A DNA stretch of 39,463 bases from DAIDJM01 sp964250215 (lineage in GTDB: Bacteria > Pseudomonadota > Alphaproteobacteria > Acetobacterales > Acetobacteraceae), in contig CAXUEX010000008.1 in NCBI GenBank assembly GCA_964250215.1, forward strand, positions 1 to 39,463, in the 5' to 3' direction. The notes beneath the pieces were generated by a model, which was not told the origin of the DNA, searched no databases, and saw only the letters and a program-made list of their open reading frames with translations. Of the stretch, positions 39,057 to 39,463 are shown piece after piece. Each line of letters starts with the position of its first letter. Position 1 is the first letter of the stretch. Made by a program: the position numbers and the translations under genes.

Positions 39057-39131
39057 TGGTGGGTGCGACAGGGATTGAACCTGTGACCCCCGCCGTGTGA
39101 AGGCGATGCTCTACCGCTGAGCTACGCACCC
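39057..39131 (-). tRNA. tRNA-Val (anticodon CAC)
   Basis: Minus-strand cloverleaf: acceptor GGGTGCG / CGCACCC, D-arm GTAGCTCAGCGGTAGAGC, anticodon loop CTTCACA giving CAC, T-arm AGGTTCAATCC, discriminator A73, and CCA encoded at 39057-39059. Length 75 nt. Confidence 0.96.
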
Positions 39132-39228
39132 GGGCCAAGCCAAAACCACTAAGCGGCCGGGCCGGCCGGTGCAAGCCTGCCGGGTGCTTCCGCCTTGCCG
39201 CCAAACCGGGCTAAGCCACGGCGTGCTC

Positions 39229-39463
39229 ATGGCATCCGCCTTCCGCCGGATCGGCTTGGGGTTTGCGGCGCTCGCGCTGTTCTTCCAGCTTTCGCTGGGG
39301 GCGGCGGTGGTGGATTCCGCGGCCGCGCACCAGCGCATGGCGGAAGCCGGGCTGTGCCACACGAACGATGGCCCGGCGCGGCACGGGCCCGTGCACATGC
39401 CCGATTGCCCGCTCTGCCCGCACAGCCTGGCGCTGCACGCGGCACCGGTGCTCGCGACCGGGG
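39229..39463 (+). CDS. DUF2946 family protein, N-terminal part (runs off right edge)
   Basis: Begins MASAFRRIGLGFAALALFFQ with one hydrophobic segment (likely signal anchor), then a His-rich stretch (LCHTNDGPARHGPVHMPDC) and the CxxC motif DCPLCPHSLALHA typical of DUF2946. Such proteins often precede copper-related genes or TonB-dependent receptors, and the His/Cys content suggests metal handling. Only 78 codons are inside the window. Confidence 0.75.
   Translation, partial: MASAFRRIGLGFAALALFFQLSLGAAVVDSAAAHQRMAEAGLCHTNDGPARHGPVHMPDCPLCPHSLALHAAPVLATG

Noticed and set aside
39132..39228. Attachment site at the 3' side of tRNA-Val or tRNA-Ser
   Set aside because: No direct repeat of a tRNA 3' end and no integrase gene was found in the window, despite nearby decayed toxin and nuclease genes.

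Overview
The window is about 39.5 kb of a GC-rich alphaproteobacterial chromosome. The gene neighbourhoods (nadD-rsfS-rlmH behind proA, hisC-tyrA beside metX-metW, a DnaJ/CbpM pair), the protein styles and a short AT-rich dispersed repeat point to the Acetobacteraceae/Rhodospirillales. This placement is an inference from recognised families, not from a database search. Three tRNA genes (Cys, Ser, Val) are present. There is no rRNA operon, CRISPR array, intact insertion sequence or prophage.

Layout. 0-4.1 kb: start of a MATE exporter (leaves the left edge), a cytochrome P450, a small coiled-coil membrane protein, ispG, tRNA-Cys and a PCMT-family methyltransferase. 4.1-8.0 kb: a minus-strand stress/envelope cluster (secreted PDZ protein, YidB, GlsB/YeaQ, a PhnA-like membrane protein, two DUF2382 proteins) next to a fragment of an AI-2E-type permease. 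8.2-10.3 kb: a LysR regulator divergent from an OsmC protein, a frameshifted MazF/PemK relic and tRNA-Ser. 10.4-17.5 kb: an lpxR-bioB-bioA run, metX-metW and hisC-tyrA, i.e. biotin, methionine, histidine and tyrosine synthesis. 17.5-22.6 kb (minus): a secreted fasciclin protein, an FkbH/ACP pair, and a glutamine synthetase-like enzyme with a PuuD-like hydrolase (polyamine or amine use). 22.8-24.5 kb: an unrecognised protein with an open frame beyond its stop, and a DUF3429 membrane protein. 24.5-30.4 kb (minus): a DEAD-box helicase, a degenerate HldE-like protein, proA, nadD, rsfS, a small membrane protein and rlmH. 30.5-33.3 kb: an ELM1-like protein and a 626-residue protein of unknown type. 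33.3-37.3 kb: a phosphotriesterase-family hydrolase overlapping a secreted S10 peptidase, then dnaJ/cbpM. 37.4-39.0 kb: a chimeric pseudogene (methyltransferase N-terminus joined to a GIY-YIG C-terminus) and a Phd/RelE toxin-antitoxin pair. 39.0 kb to end: tRNA-Val and the start of a DUF2946 protein.

The most informative observations are these. bioA only keeps its conserved WxPYT N-terminus if translation begins at an ATT codon overlapping the bioB stop. rsfS and one DUF2382 gene also lack a good ATG, GTG or TTG start. The HldE-like protein has lost signatures in both catalytic domains. Three decayed genes (AI-2E permease, MazF, methyltransferase/GIY-YIG) mark past deletions. A three-copy AT-rich hairpin repeat supplies the metX stop codon in one copy. 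A perfect 16-bp palindrome sits midway between metX and hisC. I did not find a convincing wholly new multi-gene system. The ELM1-like/626-residue pair and the isolated FkbH/ACP pair are the best functional leads.
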